64,000 nucleotides of DNA from JABFSS01 sp964497975. Its GTDB lineage: Bacteria > Patescibacteriota > Gracilibacteria > Peribacterales > Peribacteraceae. The stretch covers positions 62,001 through 126,000 of the forward strand of contig CAZCFO010000003.1 in the NCBI GenBank assembly GCA_964497975.1, in the 5' to 3' direction. A program made the translations under genes and the position numbers. Each line of letters opens with the position of its first letter. Positions within the stretch are counted from its first letter, which is position 1. Under the pieces are notes generated by a model. That model made no database searches and was not told the DNA's origin. It saw nothing but the letters and a program-made list of their open reading frames with translations. Positions 42,324 through 50,928 of the stretch are shown here, piece after piece.

Positions 42324-42665
42324 ATGGCCAGAGCAACGCCACCGTCGCTCCCCGACGTCTACCGGCAGATCGATCTGCATTCCAAGTCTCCTCCGACCCA
42401 GGAGCAGGTGATGGCTGCGATCCTCGAACGGGCGAAGCAGAGCCACAGCATCGGCAGCGCCGTGTTTTTGGAGCAGCTCATCGTGAAGGCGGATCTGAGC
42501 CGGGAGAATCTTCTGCAACTGCTGACGGCATTCGAGGACGGGGGAAAGACCATCAACCCGGTGATCTTCACGCAGTTCCGCGAAGTCCGCGACATGATCC
42601 ATCGCCGCCTCCTCGCGCCCCCGGTGCCGCCGAAGGAGGACGCGCCGTCATCTGACACTCCGTGA
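42324..42665 (+). CDS. Uncharacterised protein
   Basis: 113 residues, helical and soluble. ATG at 42324. Stop is 4 nt before the next gene, so the two are probably coupled. TQEQVMAAILERAKQS and KADLSRENLLQLLTAFEDGG suggest a helical hairpin. Not recognised. Confidence 0.5.
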   Translation: MARATPPSLPDVYRQIDLHSKSPPTQEQVMAAILERAKQSHSIGSAVFLEQLIVKADLSRENLLQLLTAFEDGGKTINPVIFTQFREVRDMIHRRLLAPPVPPKEDAPSSDTP

Positions 42666-42669
42666 CCGC

Positions 42670-43308
42670 ATGGACATCTTTCAGCGCACCGTCGCAGACA
42701 TTCTGGCATGGGAGGAGAAGAACAACCGGTGGGAGGAACAACGGCTGGATGTCCGCCGGATGATCGACTCATTCGGGTGGCGTACGCTGGGGAAAATGCA
42801 CGCATTACTCGCAAGCACGCGCGTGCTGTGCTGCGGCAAGAAGCATGAAGAAACCAGAACCGGCTACGAACACTGCGAGCATTTCGAAACCAATCTCGTG
42901 TGCGGCCATCTTGTGCATACGCAAAACATCCTGGGGACGCCGTTGCGGAATGCCGCCGGCGTCATCGCGACGTCCGCGTATCTCGTGGATGCCTTTGGAG
43001 AGCGCATCAGTGATCGCATCATTCCGCGCCTGGTCGATATTGCCGAACGGGCGCACAAGCTCGACGGCGCCGCGTTCGCCGCCTACGACGGACTTCGGCC
43101 GCACGGGCCGGGATATTTCAACAATATCCCTTCCGACTACCGGCAGGCCGCGTTGGAGTTGATCAAGGACGTCGAGAGGTTGCGGGTGGAGATCATGAAG
43201 CAGGAAGCAGACCTCGGACCGCCGATGCTCGCGCTTCGCAGGGACGTCTTGCAGGGTTTCGAGGGGGCGATCGGCGTTCCCGGCCCGGAATATTCCGCCA
43301 AGGCGTAG
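42670..43308 (+). CDS. Uncharacterised Cys/His-containing protein
   Basis: 212 residues. A central patch carries CCGKKHEE, EHCEHFETNLVCGH (about residues 55-80), consistent with metal binding but not a known finger. The rest is helical. Follows the 113-residue gene by 4 nt. No family recognised. Confidence 0.55.
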   Translation: MDIFQRTVADILAWEEKNNRWEEQRLDVRRMIDSFGWRTLGKMHALLASTRVLCCGKKHEETRTGYEHCEHFETNLVCGHLVHTQNILGTPLRNAAGVIATSAYLVDAFGERISDRIIPRLVDIAERAHKLDGAAFAAYDGLRPHGPGYFNNIPSDYRQAALELIKDVERLRVEIMKQEADLGPPMLALRRDVLQGFEGAIGVPGPEYSAKA

Positions 43309-43311
43309 ACC

Positions 43312-43668
43312 TCAGAGGGCGCAGCTCTCATGCGTGCACTTCTTTCGCGACTCCGCCACGCGTGCGTAGACCGCATCGCCGATGATCTTCGCTCCCGGCA
43401 GGTACAAAAACGGCGCGGCGATCCAGAGCGGGGGAAGATGCCATGCGAGTGCCCGGAAGGCGGAAAAGCCGCTGAGCGTCTTGCCGGGGAACTTCACGTG
43501 CATCGCGCGGTCCAGCTGCCCGTAGGGGATCTCCGGCGCGACCCGCATGCGCTCACGTTCATCCTGAAAGTCCGCGTACGACAGGCGTCCCAGCCAGTCG
43601 AGCGCCTGGAGCGTCCGGATGGAGCGGCGGCAGAGGCCGCAGTGGCCGTCGAAGAGAACGGAGATCAT
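43312..43668 (-). CDS. Thiol-disulfide oxidoreductase DCC family (DUF393)
   Basis: 118 residues. FDGHCGLCRRS at the N-terminus is the family DxxCxxC motif (the usual DGECPLC is here DGHCGLC). Middle hydrophobic segments (FRALAWHLPPLWIAAPFLYLP) and a final CTHESC pair. DUF393 members have a thioredoxin-like fold of unsettled role. Converges on the gene at 42670. Confidence 0.9.
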   Translation of the reverse strand: MISVLFDGHCGLCRRSIRTLQALDWLGRLSYADFQDERERMRVAPEIPYGQLDRAMHVKFPGKTLSGFSAFRALAWHLPPLWIAAPFLYLPGAKIIGDAVYARVAESRKKCTHESCAL

Positions 43669-43692
43669 GGAGTAAAAACAATAATAGCAGAT

Positions 43693-43946
43693 GTTCCTCG
43701 TACGTTCGCGGCTGCCTCAAACGATGTACTCGTTCCTCGTACGTTCGTGGCTCCGCCACGAACTACTCGGAATGACAAAACAGTATTGATAAAAATCGTC
43801 TCGATACAATCGTGCTGCGCACGATCACTCGACGGGACCGCCGAGTAGCTCACAACGGAGTTGGGAGCGTAACGAGGCGATATTCTTTTCCAAGCGTTGT
43901 CATTCCGAGTAGCTCAGTGCAGAGCACTGAGCGTACGAGGAACTAC
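43693..43946. repeat. Mosaic hairpin-repeat cluster with shared arms
   Basis: Four to five units. Copy 2 (43732-43778, reverse) and copy 4 (43897-43946) share outer arms TTGTCATTCCGAGTAG and CGTACGAGGAAC but have different internal stems: TTCGTGGC-GGA-GCCACGAA and CTCAGTGC-AGA-GCACTGAG. Copy 3 (43841-43877) has CCGAGTAG, CTCACAAC-GGA-GTTGGGAG, CGTAACGAGG. Copy 1 (43693-43731) has decayed. A related unit at 43801-43832 (TCTCGATACA, ATCGTGC-TGC-GCACGAT, CACTCGAC) has other arms. The loops are nearly always G/A-GA or TGC. The right end supplies the stop codon of the gene at 43943. Confidence 0.75.
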
Positions 43947-45163
43947 TTTTTCGCCCGCAACATCACAATCTCCCTCCCCACGAACTGGTCCGGCCTCCGG
44001 TAGAGAAGCGACATCCTGTCCCCCACGATCTCGATGGTCGGGGGAAGCACCGCCTGGTAGCCGAGCTTCTGCGCCGCGTCCCACACGCGTTCCAGCGCGA
44101 CCGGGGACTTGGACGGATACCACACCGGCCACGTGCAGACGATCGACACGCCCGGGAGCGTCTCGGCACAGTTCTTGAGAAAATCGATCTGCAGCTTCTC
44201 GTTGTCGGACTTGAGCTTCTGTACGTCCCTCGCCGTGGGGCGCTTCATCAGCGACGGCCCCAGCGTCGTTTCGGTCACGATGACGTCGGGCTTGGTCTTC
44301 ACATCGAATGCCTTGGTCGCATCCTGCTTCCAGACGGTCGAGGGGACCTCGGACTTCTTGATCTCGAAGTGCTTGCGGGTCCATTCGAGGTTCTTGGTGC
44401 AGCCGGTCACCGCCTTTTCGGACTTGTCCGACGCCAGGACCCCGAATCCACGGATGAGGCATTCCATGGGAACCACGCCAGTGCCGCAGAACGGATCGAA
44501 TACGGTTGCCGGTGGGCTTCCTTTCTTCCTCTCGGCGACGTTCACTTTGCCCAGCCACAACCCCAGGTTGAGCAGCATCTGCGCGAGCTTCGGCGGGAGC
44601 AGGCCCACGCCCGTGTCGCGCACCGGCTTTTCCATGTCGCGCTTGGTGTACGACTCGATGTCCTGCGCCCCCACCGTCACGCCCACCCAGAAGAGCTCTT
44701 CGCCTTTGATCACGCAGATCTCGCAGCCGCCCTTCCCGCTGAGCAGGTCATTGTCGCGCAGGACGATGGACGGTGCCGCGGCGCGCTCGTTGCCCACGTA
44801 CCGCGAGGGCTTGCCTTTCTTTTTGAGCAGCAGCTTGCTGCGGCGGTACAGATCACGGACGCCGGCGGAGGGAACGCCCAGCGTGCGGAGGCTGAACGTC
44901 GCCTTGCCCTTCACGGGCATCAGCTTCCGGGCGAACAGCTCCGGGATGCCGTCGAGGGTCAGCTTGTCGTCCGCGATCTTCTCCGCGAGGACGATGGTTC
45001 CGCCCAGCGTATCCAGGAACGCGGCGTCCAGCGTCGCCGTGCTATCGAACAGCACGACGCTGCGCTCCACCTTCTGGTGCAGGAAAAAACCCGGAACCGT
45101 GGCCGCGAGCTCCGCGAGGCTCAGATGCGGCTGGTGTCCGATGAAGGCGGCGTAGGAGGGCAC
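43943..45163 (-). CDS. Trm11/UPF0020-like RNA methyltransferase
   Basis: 406 residues from the GTG at 45163 (VPSYAAFIGHQPHLSLAELAA); a start at 45253 would run through low-complexity repeat. Motif I FDPFCGTGVVPMECLIRGFGV and SDKSEKAVTGCTKNLEW mark the methyltransferase domain, about residues 260-305. Residues YAAFIGHQPHLSLAELA resemble the THUMP-linked start of Trm11. The expected N/DPPY motif is replaced by ETTLGP, in the family's CPR-like variant or a changed active site. tRNA guanine N2 methylation is the likely function. Confidence 0.78.
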   Translation of the reverse strand: MPSYAAFIGHQPHLSLAELAATVPGFFLHQKVERSVVLFDSTATLDAAFLDTLGGTIVLAEKIADDKLTLDGIPELFARKLMPVKGKATFSLRTLGVPSAGVRDLYRRSKLLLKKKGKPSRYVGNERAAAPSIVLRDNDLLSGKGGCEICVIKGEELFWVGVTVGAQDIESYTKRDMEKPVRDTGVGLLPPKLAQMLLNLGLWLGKVNVAERKKGSPPATVFDPFCGTGVVPMECLIRGFGVLASDKSEKAVTGCTKNLEWTRKHFEIKKSEVPSTVWKQDATKAFDVKTKPDVIVTETTLGPSLMKRPTARDVQKLKSDNEKLQIDFLKNCAETLPGVSIVCTWPVWYPSKSPVALERVWDAAQKLGYQAVLPPTIEIVGDRMSLLYRRPDQFVGREIVMLRAKK

Positions 45164-45205
45164 GGGGGTTAGCGTAGCGCGTCTGTTCGGCGGGAGAAAG
45201 GGCCT

Positions 45206-45302
45206 AAGGGGAACAGAGGAAACAGAGGGCACAGATGGGGCAGAGGTGCCCATCCATTATTCTTCTGTGCCGTCTGTGCCTTTTGTTGCCTTTGTGCCCT
45301 TT
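45206..45302. repeat. Degenerate GGCACAGA/TCTGTGCC tract
   Basis: AACAGAG/AACAGAGGGCACAGATG on the left and TCTGTGCC, TCTGTGCCTTTTG on the right are diverged inverted copies; related to the AACACAAAG tract at 4325. It encodes the C-terminal KGTKATKGTDGTEE of the gene at 45257. Confidence 0.5.
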
Positions 45303-46696
45303 TCGTACAGCGCCTCACGCATCAGCATCACCGTCATGAACACGATTACCGGCATCAAATGAATGAGCCCCCGCGCGTATCCCGTCTGGAAGAGCGCTTC
45401 TTCCGACAGTCCGGTAAAAAGGTACGCGAACATCTGGCCGCCGTAGGGAATCAGGAAGAAGGCTGTCAGCACGAGCAGGGGCGTGCGCAGCGCCGTTCTC
45501 CACCGGAAGCCCAGGAGCCCGAAGAAGAGCGGAAAGAGCAGTCCCCAGTTGCCTTCCAGGAACGTATTCACGAAGACCGCCGTCAGGACGTTGGGTTGCC
45601 ACCGGAAATGCAGGTCGATGCCTTTGGCATTGCCGAAGCTCAGGCCGTTGAGCATCTTGAACCCGATCCAGAATCCCGCGACAAGGCCGATCATCACGAT
45701 GCCCGTGAGCAGCGCCGGCGCAAGCGAGCGGACGGTCATCACGCGGCGCCGCAAAAGCTGCACGCAGGTGGCTGCATAGAGGAATGCGAGGACCGGGAAG
45801 TAGAGCGCCCAGCCTTCGTTCTTGGTGAACGGCAGGAGCGCCATTGCGAAGAGCCCTATCCGAAGCCACGAAAGCACTCTCTCACGATCCGGCGACCGCA
45901 GGGCGTGAAGGAGCGGCAGCGCCGCCGCAAACAGGTGCAACGAGAGGAACACATCGCCGTAGGCATTGGTTCCCTGGATCAGTTCCAGCGGCAGCGAGGC
46001 CAGCATCACCGCACCTCCTGTCGCCCAGACCCGCGGGAGCGATCGCCGCAGCGACCCATAGAGGAGGAGCAGGAGGGCCACGAACCAGGCGGGGTGGATC
46101 ATGTTCGCCAGCCGGTCGCTCCATGTCCCGTTGATGGTCGAAAGCCACGTCTTTGCGAGCGGGACCGTGGGCGGATACGAATTCACGCCACGGGCGTTCT
46201 GGTCCCAGGGGAACCGGAGCGTCAGGGTCTGTTCTTGGTAGAAGACTTTTCCCCGGAGGTTCCAGTTGTCCATCGAATCGTCGAAGAACGACGGCGTCAG
46301 GAGCGGCAGGCCGCCGAAGATCACCGCCCGCAGCAGGACCCAGCCGGCAATCGCCGCGAGGCCGATCGCCACCGGACGCGAGAGAGTCATCGTGTCCTGC
46401 GCCGGGGCGGCGTAGACCGTCCGTCCTCCACGGGCTTTCTGCAGAACGTGGAGGACGCCGAAGAGCATGATCAATCCTCCGAAGACCCCCAGGAATCCGG
46501 TGAGTGAGAAGGGCACACCAGCCGTCACGTTGAGAACAAACGCGCAGAACATCGCGAAGGTCAGGCCCAGCGCGAAGCCGAGCACCCATTGTTCCCCGCG
46601 GAAGAGCACGCGCGTCTTCCCCTGCAGGAGATCCAGGATCAGCCATCCCGCCAGCGACGGGAACGCGATGCCGATGAGGAGAGCGGGGAGCATCAT
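45257..46696 (-). CDS. Multi-spanning membrane protein (GT-C-like)
   Basis: 479 residues with about 11 helices. The large luminal loop after helix 5 has the FFDDSMDNWNLRGKVFY and NSYPPTVPLAKTW segments, with DD/E acidic residues as in lipid-linked sugar transferases (GT-C). Function by analogy only: glycosyl or mannosyl transfer to the outer face. The C-terminus KGTKATKGTDGTEE is repeat derived. Stop-start overlap with the next gene upstream is 3 bp, so they form an operon. Confidence 0.75.
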   Translation of the reverse strand: MMLPALLIGIAFPSLAGWLILDLLQGKTRVLFRGEQWVLGFALGLTFAMFCAFVLNVTAGVPFSLTGFLGVFGGLIMLFGVLHVLQKARGGRTVYAAPAQDTMTLSRPVAIGLAAIAGWVLLRAVIFGGLPLLTPSFFDDSMDNWNLRGKVFYQEQTLTLRFPWDQNARGVNSYPPTVPLAKTWLSTINGTWSDRLANMIHPAWFVALLLLLYGSLRRSLPRVWATGGAVMLASLPLELIQGTNAYGDVFLSLHLFAAALPLLHALRSPDRERVLSWLRIGLFAMALLPFTKNEGWALYFPVLAFLYAATCVQLLRRRVMTVRSLAPALLTGIVMIGLVAGFWIGFKMLNGLSFGNAKGIDLHFRWQPNVLTAVFVNTFLEGNWGLLFPLFFGLLGFRWRTALRTPLLVLTAFFLIPYGGQMFAYLFTGLSEEALFQTGYARGLIHLMPVIVFMTVMLMREALYEKGTKATKGTDGTEE

Positions 46697-46699
46697 GAG

Positions 46700-47935
46700 T
46701 TAGGGCTGGGGTTGGGGTTTGGGTTCGGGCTCGGGGACGGGCTCGGATTGAAACAGGAACGACACGTCGTCGAAGCGCTGGACGATTTTCCCCGGTTTCG
46801 AGACGGGCGTCCCGCTCACGGTCACGCGGCCTTCCGCGTCCACCGTCACGTCTTCGCGCGCGAAGACCAGCCACGTCCGCAGATCATCACGGGGCCCGTC
46901 GGGGGACACCGGGACCGCGGGATACGAGAAGTACCGCATCATCGCCAGGAACGGCGACTGCGGCGGCGCAAGGAACGCGTATTCCTTTTCCCCTTCCAGC
47001 GCGGGACGAACCAGCTCCTCCACGTCATTGAAGTTCCCGTACCCCCGGAACGTGCGGTTGCCGGAGGCGGGGGTGATCCACGTCGTCGCATCCTTGTGCA
47101 CGTAGCTGAGCATCTCCGCCCCCATCCGCACGTCATAGAGCACCCACAGCGCGCCGAAGCACAGGAAAAAGGCGGCGAGTTCGGGAGCGGCATGTCCGAT
47201 GCGCAACCGCGAGAGGGGACTCTCGAAGCCGGCATGGCGCCGCGCGTACCAGTGTCCCGCAAGCGCGATGCCCGCGAGCGCCGCCAGTCCGTAGAAGATC
47301 CCGTTCGCCGATCGTCCCCGGGGCGGCAGCGTCGTGAACAGTTCCTGCGTTCCCAGCGGATTGAACGTCAGCAGCGGACCCCACACGAAGTTGATGCTGT
47401 AGGGCTGGTACACGTCAAACTTCCAGAAGGAGCGCGCAGCTTCGACGGCGCGTTCGAAAAAATTCCAGTGCATAAAACGGATCTCGCGCAGCAGCACGGC
47501 GGAGCCCTTGGGCAGCGTGAAGCCGATCTCGTCCGCGCGCGGGTCCCATTGCGCGAAGGCAGAGGCATTGATGGTGACCGGTCTGTCCTCCTGCGCCGCC
47601 GGCAGGATGAACGGCAGCTGGACGAGCGTTCCCTCCGGCGTCCCCCGCACGTGCCACAGGAACATCGCCTCGCTCTGGGCATCGCTCAAAAACGTCACCG
47701 AAATCGCGTCGACCGGATGCGGGAGCGCCACATCGGTGATCACCGATCCGTCCTCCGACGGCGCGCGGATCAGCATCCCCTCCGGCAGCGTGGCCGGCGT
47801 CTCGACCCCCGAAATTTTCCAGTTTCCCGGCAGCTGCCGGTTGCGGAAATCCCACACGGTTTCCTGCATGGCGAAGGCCGCTGCGGGAACCGCGCACAGC
47901 GCCGCCGAGAGGATGATGGTCCGGAAAAAGCGCAC
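46700..47935 (-). CDS. Exported protein with one or two membrane segments
   Basis: 411 residues from the GTG at 47935; TACACT ends 6 nt upstream, so the ATG at 47959 is not used. Signal peptide RTIILSAALCAVPAAAFA. Beta-rich N-terminal half (carbohydrate-binding-like WDFRNRQLPGNWKISG and INASAFAQWDP), then two helices (GIFYGLAALAGIALAGHWYA; APELAAFFLCFGALWVLYDV), a globular end and a PEPEPKPQPQP tail. Together with the GT-C-like protein at 45257 it may form a surface-glycan module. Confidence 0.7.
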   Translation of the reverse strand: MRFFRTIILSAALCAVPAAAFAMQETVWDFRNRQLPGNWKISGVETPATLPEGMLIRAPSEDGSVITDVALPHPVDAISVTFLSDAQSEAMFLWHVRGTPEGTLVQLPFILPAAQEDRPVTINASAFAQWDPRADEIGFTLPKGSAVLLREIRFMHWNFFERAVEAARSFWKFDVYQPYSINFVWGPLLTFNPLGTQELFTTLPPRGRSANGIFYGLAALAGIALAGHWYARRHAGFESPLSRLRIGHAAPELAAFFLCFGALWVLYDVRMGAEMLSYVHKDATTWITPASGNRTFRGYGNFNDVEELVRPALEGEKEYAFLAPPQSPFLAMMRYFSYPAVPVSPDGPRDDLRTWLVFAREDVTVDAEGRVTVSGTPVSKPGKIVQRFDDVSFLFQSEPVPEPEPKPQPQP

Positions 47936-47969
47936 CGGACAAGTGTACAGGACCTCCATCTCGCATTCG

Positions 47970-49385
47970 TCACAGCGGCATCCCGTCGGGAATGTCGTTC
48001 ATCGCAGGAAAGCGTTCGTTATAGGCTTTTTTTTGGGGGAAATTCATATCCCAGTCGTCGATTTTCAGCATGTGCAGCCGGTCAATGTCTCCGGATGCGA
48101 TAATCTCGCCGATATCCGCCAGTTCGAGAGTGCCGCCCCGAACGTCCAAATGGCGCAATGAGGGACAGGCTTTCATCACCGTCACCAGGTCTTCCCGGGT
48201 GATTTCGCACTGCCATGCAATCAGACGGCGCAGGTGCGGGAGGGAGATATCCCGGAACAGCCCCTCCATTGTGATGCCCCTCCGGCATTCCAGCGTTCGG
48301 AGCGATTGACCCGCAGGCCCCTCCAGCACCGGACGCAATGCGTTCTCCCACATGCTGCAGGCGAATGTGTAGAGCCCATGCAGCGGCAAGCCGGATTGTG
48401 CGATCATCGCACCGGTGGCGAGTCCCAAGTTATTCGTGGATATGCGAAGAACACGCATATTATTGACATGCGGGGACTGCAGCAGAACATCAAGATCTTC
48501 CGCGATGAGGTTGCCTCCTGCCAGGTCGATTTTCCGAATGCCCCGGATGCTCGCATTGTCGGCCAGACGCTGCATCACACGGTGTCGTTCATCATCGTTT
48601 TCTATCCACACGTTTGTCCCCAGGCCGCGCAGTCCGCTGAAATCCGATACTCCGAGGTATTCATACCTTGAGGGATCATCAAAGGCATTCTGGAATTTCC
48701 CGAGCTGGTGAAAATACTCCAGCCGAAAATTGTTGTTGTGGAGCAGTGCGTCGGTTTCCGCAGGCGTGAGTTGAGGATCGGCGTAGACCAGATGTTTCAA
48801 TCCCCGCAAATCTCTGCATGCAGCCAGTTGCTCGATCTGCCCCGGGGCGTGAACTGCCTGCATGTTGAGCGCCCGGATGTGAGTGAGGACGTTACTGCAG
48901 GCCAGGACACCTGGAATCAGGCAATTATTGAAGGTTGCTCCCAGCCGCACGTTCCGCGGGTCTTCCTTAAAGAGGTCATTGAATTCGGCGAGAGCAGGGG
49001 TGGATTTGAATGTGAGGCCGAGCGTCCGCGGCGGCAGCGGCAAAGCAAGGATGCCCCGGATCCGTTCCAGAAACTCGCTGCGCTTCGCCGTCACCTGCGC
49101 GTATTCCGGGAACCCGCGTTCGAAAACCGTCGTGAGAGCGACGCTCTCCGGCAATCCCTGCGTCCACTCGCCCCGATGCCGGACCAGCAGGTCCTCCGCC
49201 CGCAGTTCCATCGCCGGCCGCCTGGGATCATCCAGATCCATACCCGCGATCTCGCACTGGAGCCGGATGAACTCCGCGCGGTCCACCTTTCCCTGTTCTT
49301 CCAGCCAGTCGGCATAGATCAGCCGTATGCCGTCATCGTCGGGCTCGTCGCGGATGGTCGACAGAAAATCTTTCTCGATCGTCAT
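47970..49385 (-). CDS. TIGR02996-domain protein with leucine-rich-like repeats, copy B
   Basis: 471 residues. N-terminal TIGR02996 (FLSTIRDEPDDDGIRLIYAD, WLEEQGKVDRAEFIRLQCEI, residues about 7-47), then degenerate leucine-rich-like repeats in which L-x-L/V runs recur (LRRLIAWQCEITREDLVTVM, CPSLRHLDVRGGTLELADIG). TIGR02996 is known mainly from Planctomycetes and Myxobacteria, next to repeat domains. Overlaps the stop of copy A by 4 bp (ATGA). Role unknown; repeats suggest protein binding. Confidence 0.8.
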   Translation of the reverse strand: MTIEKDFLSTIRDEPDDDGIRLIYADWLEEQGKVDRAEFIRLQCEIAGMDLDDPRRPAMELRAEDLLVRHRGEWTQGLPESVALTTVFERGFPEYAQVTAKRSEFLERIRGILALPLPPRTLGLTFKSTPALAEFNDLFKEDPRNVRLGATFNNCLIPGVLACSNVLTHIRALNMQAVHAPGQIEQLAACRDLRGLKHLVYADPQLTPAETDALLHNNNFRLEYFHQLGKFQNAFDDPSRYEYLGVSDFSGLRGLGTNVWIENDDERHRVMQRLADNASIRGIRKIDLAGGNLIAEDLDVLLQSPHVNNMRVLRISTNNLGLATGAMIAQSGLPLHGLYTFACSMWENALRPVLEGPAGQSLRTLECRRGITMEGLFRDISLPHLRRLIAWQCEITREDLVTVMKACPSLRHLDVRGGTLELADIGEIIASGDIDRLHMLKIDDWDMNFPQKKAYNERFPAMNDIPDGMPL

Positions 49386-50818
49386 ACCGGCATCCAGTCG
49401 GGAATGTCGTTCATTGCCGGAAAGCGCACGTCATAGGCTTGTCGCTGGAGGAAGTTCATATCGCCCCTGTCGATCTTCAGCATGTGCAGCCGGTCAATGT
49501 CTCCGGATGCGAAGATTTCGGTGATATTCGTATGATCGATACCGCTTCCCCGAATATCCACATGACGCAGAGAGGGGCAGGCTTTTATCATCGTGAAGAG
49601 ATCTTCCCGGGTAATGTGACACTGCAATGCAATTAGCCGGCGCAAGTGCGGCAGAGAGATATCTCGAAACAATTCCCCAATCGCGACGCCTTTGCCGCAT
49701 TCCAGGGTGCGGAGCGATTGGCCTGCAGGGCTCTCAATGACCGTGCGAAATCCCTGCTGCCGTATGCCGGAACCGTATGTCCAGAGTGCGTGCAGCGGGA
49801 GGCCCGATTGTGCAATCGCCGATCCGGTCCCGTTCCCCAGAGACTCGTTGAGGGGTACGTGAAGGTAACGAACATTTTTGGCATGGGGGGACTGCAGCAC
49901 CACAGCAAGATCCGGGTGACTGATATTGCTTCCTCCGAGATGGAGACGTCGAATTCCTTCAATACTCGCATTGTTTGCGAGACGTTGCATCACGAGATGC
50001 CGACCATCTTCGTCTTCGTCATCAATCCGTACGCCTCCTCCCAGGCTGTGCAACCTGCTGAAATCCGATTCTCCAAGATAGTCATAGTGCGACGGTGCAT
50101 AATTCTGATCAAGGGATGACTGGACCCGGACGAAAGATTCCAGATGGAATTGTTTGCTATGGAACAGCATGTCGGCTTCTCCCGGAGTAAGCCTCGGATC
50201 GCAATAGGAAAGATTCTTCAGACATCGCAGATTTTCGCAGGATGACAGCTGCTCGATCTGTCCCGGGGAATGATCTGCCTGCATGGTCAGCATTCGGACG
50301 TGCGGCAGGATATTTTGACAGGCCAACACTCTGGAAATTTCATCCCCCGGCTCCCGGCTTTGGAGAGTTATCCCCAAGCGCACCCCCCGGGGATCGTCTT
50401 CAAAAAGGTCATTGAATTCCGCCAGAGAGGCGGTGGACTTGAATTTGAGATCGAGCGTCCGCGGCGGCAGCGGCAATGCAAGAATTCCTCGGATCCGCGC
50501 AAGGAACTCACTGCGCTTTGCTTTTACCTGCGCGTACTCCGGAAACCCACGCCGGAACACCGTCATGTGAGCAATGTTTTCCGGCAGCCCCTCCGTCCAC
50601 TCCGCCCTGTGGGCTACGAGCAGGTCCTCCGCCCGCAGTTCCATCGCCGGCCGCCCGGGATCATCCAGATCCATGGTGGCGATCTGGCATTGGAGCCGGA
50701 TGAAATCCGCGCGGTCAATGTTTCCCTGTTCTTCCAGCCAGTCGGCATAGACCAGCCGTATGCCGTCATCGTCGGGCTCGTCGCGGATGGCCGAGAGGAG
50801 GCCATGTTCGATGCTCAT
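49382..50818 (-). CDS. TIGR02996-domain protein with leucine-rich-like repeats, copy A
   Basis: 478 residues from MSIEHGLLSAIRDEPDDD. Same architecture as copy B and clearly a tandem duplicate: shared blocks include GIRLVYADWLEEQG, ILALPLPPRTL, ISLPHLRRLIA, ASGDIDRLHMLKID and RFPAMNDIPD. The MLVP residues before the MSI start can be dropped. Not membrane associated. Confidence 0.8.
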   Translation of the reverse strand: MSIEHGLLSAIRDEPDDDGIRLVYADWLEEQGNIDRADFIRLQCQIATMDLDDPGRPAMELRAEDLLVAHRAEWTEGLPENIAHMTVFRRGFPEYAQVKAKRSEFLARIRGILALPLPPRTLDLKFKSTASLAEFNDLFEDDPRGVRLGITLQSREPGDEISRVLACQNILPHVRMLTMQADHSPGQIEQLSSCENLRCLKNLSYCDPRLTPGEADMLFHSKQFHLESFVRVQSSLDQNYAPSHYDYLGESDFSRLHSLGGGVRIDDEDEDGRHLVMQRLANNASIEGIRRLHLGGSNISHPDLAVVLQSPHAKNVRYLHVPLNESLGNGTGSAIAQSGLPLHALWTYGSGIRQQGFRTVIESPAGQSLRTLECGKGVAIGELFRDISLPHLRRLIALQCHITREDLFTMIKACPSLRHVDIRGSGIDHTNITEIFASGDIDRLHMLKIDRGDMNFLQRQAYDVRFPAMNDIPDWMPV

Positions 50819-50928
50819 AGGAACGAGCACGCTAACACTGTCTTGCTCTTGGGGATGCGGAAAGGCGCCAAATGCGGTGTTTGGGATCGCTCCGTTTCGT
50901 CATTCTCCGATGACAAGTATTGTTGTCA

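Noticed and set aside
43693..43946. CRISPR array
   Set aside because: Units are too few, of unequal spacing and orientation, and made of palindromes rather than repeat-spacer units.
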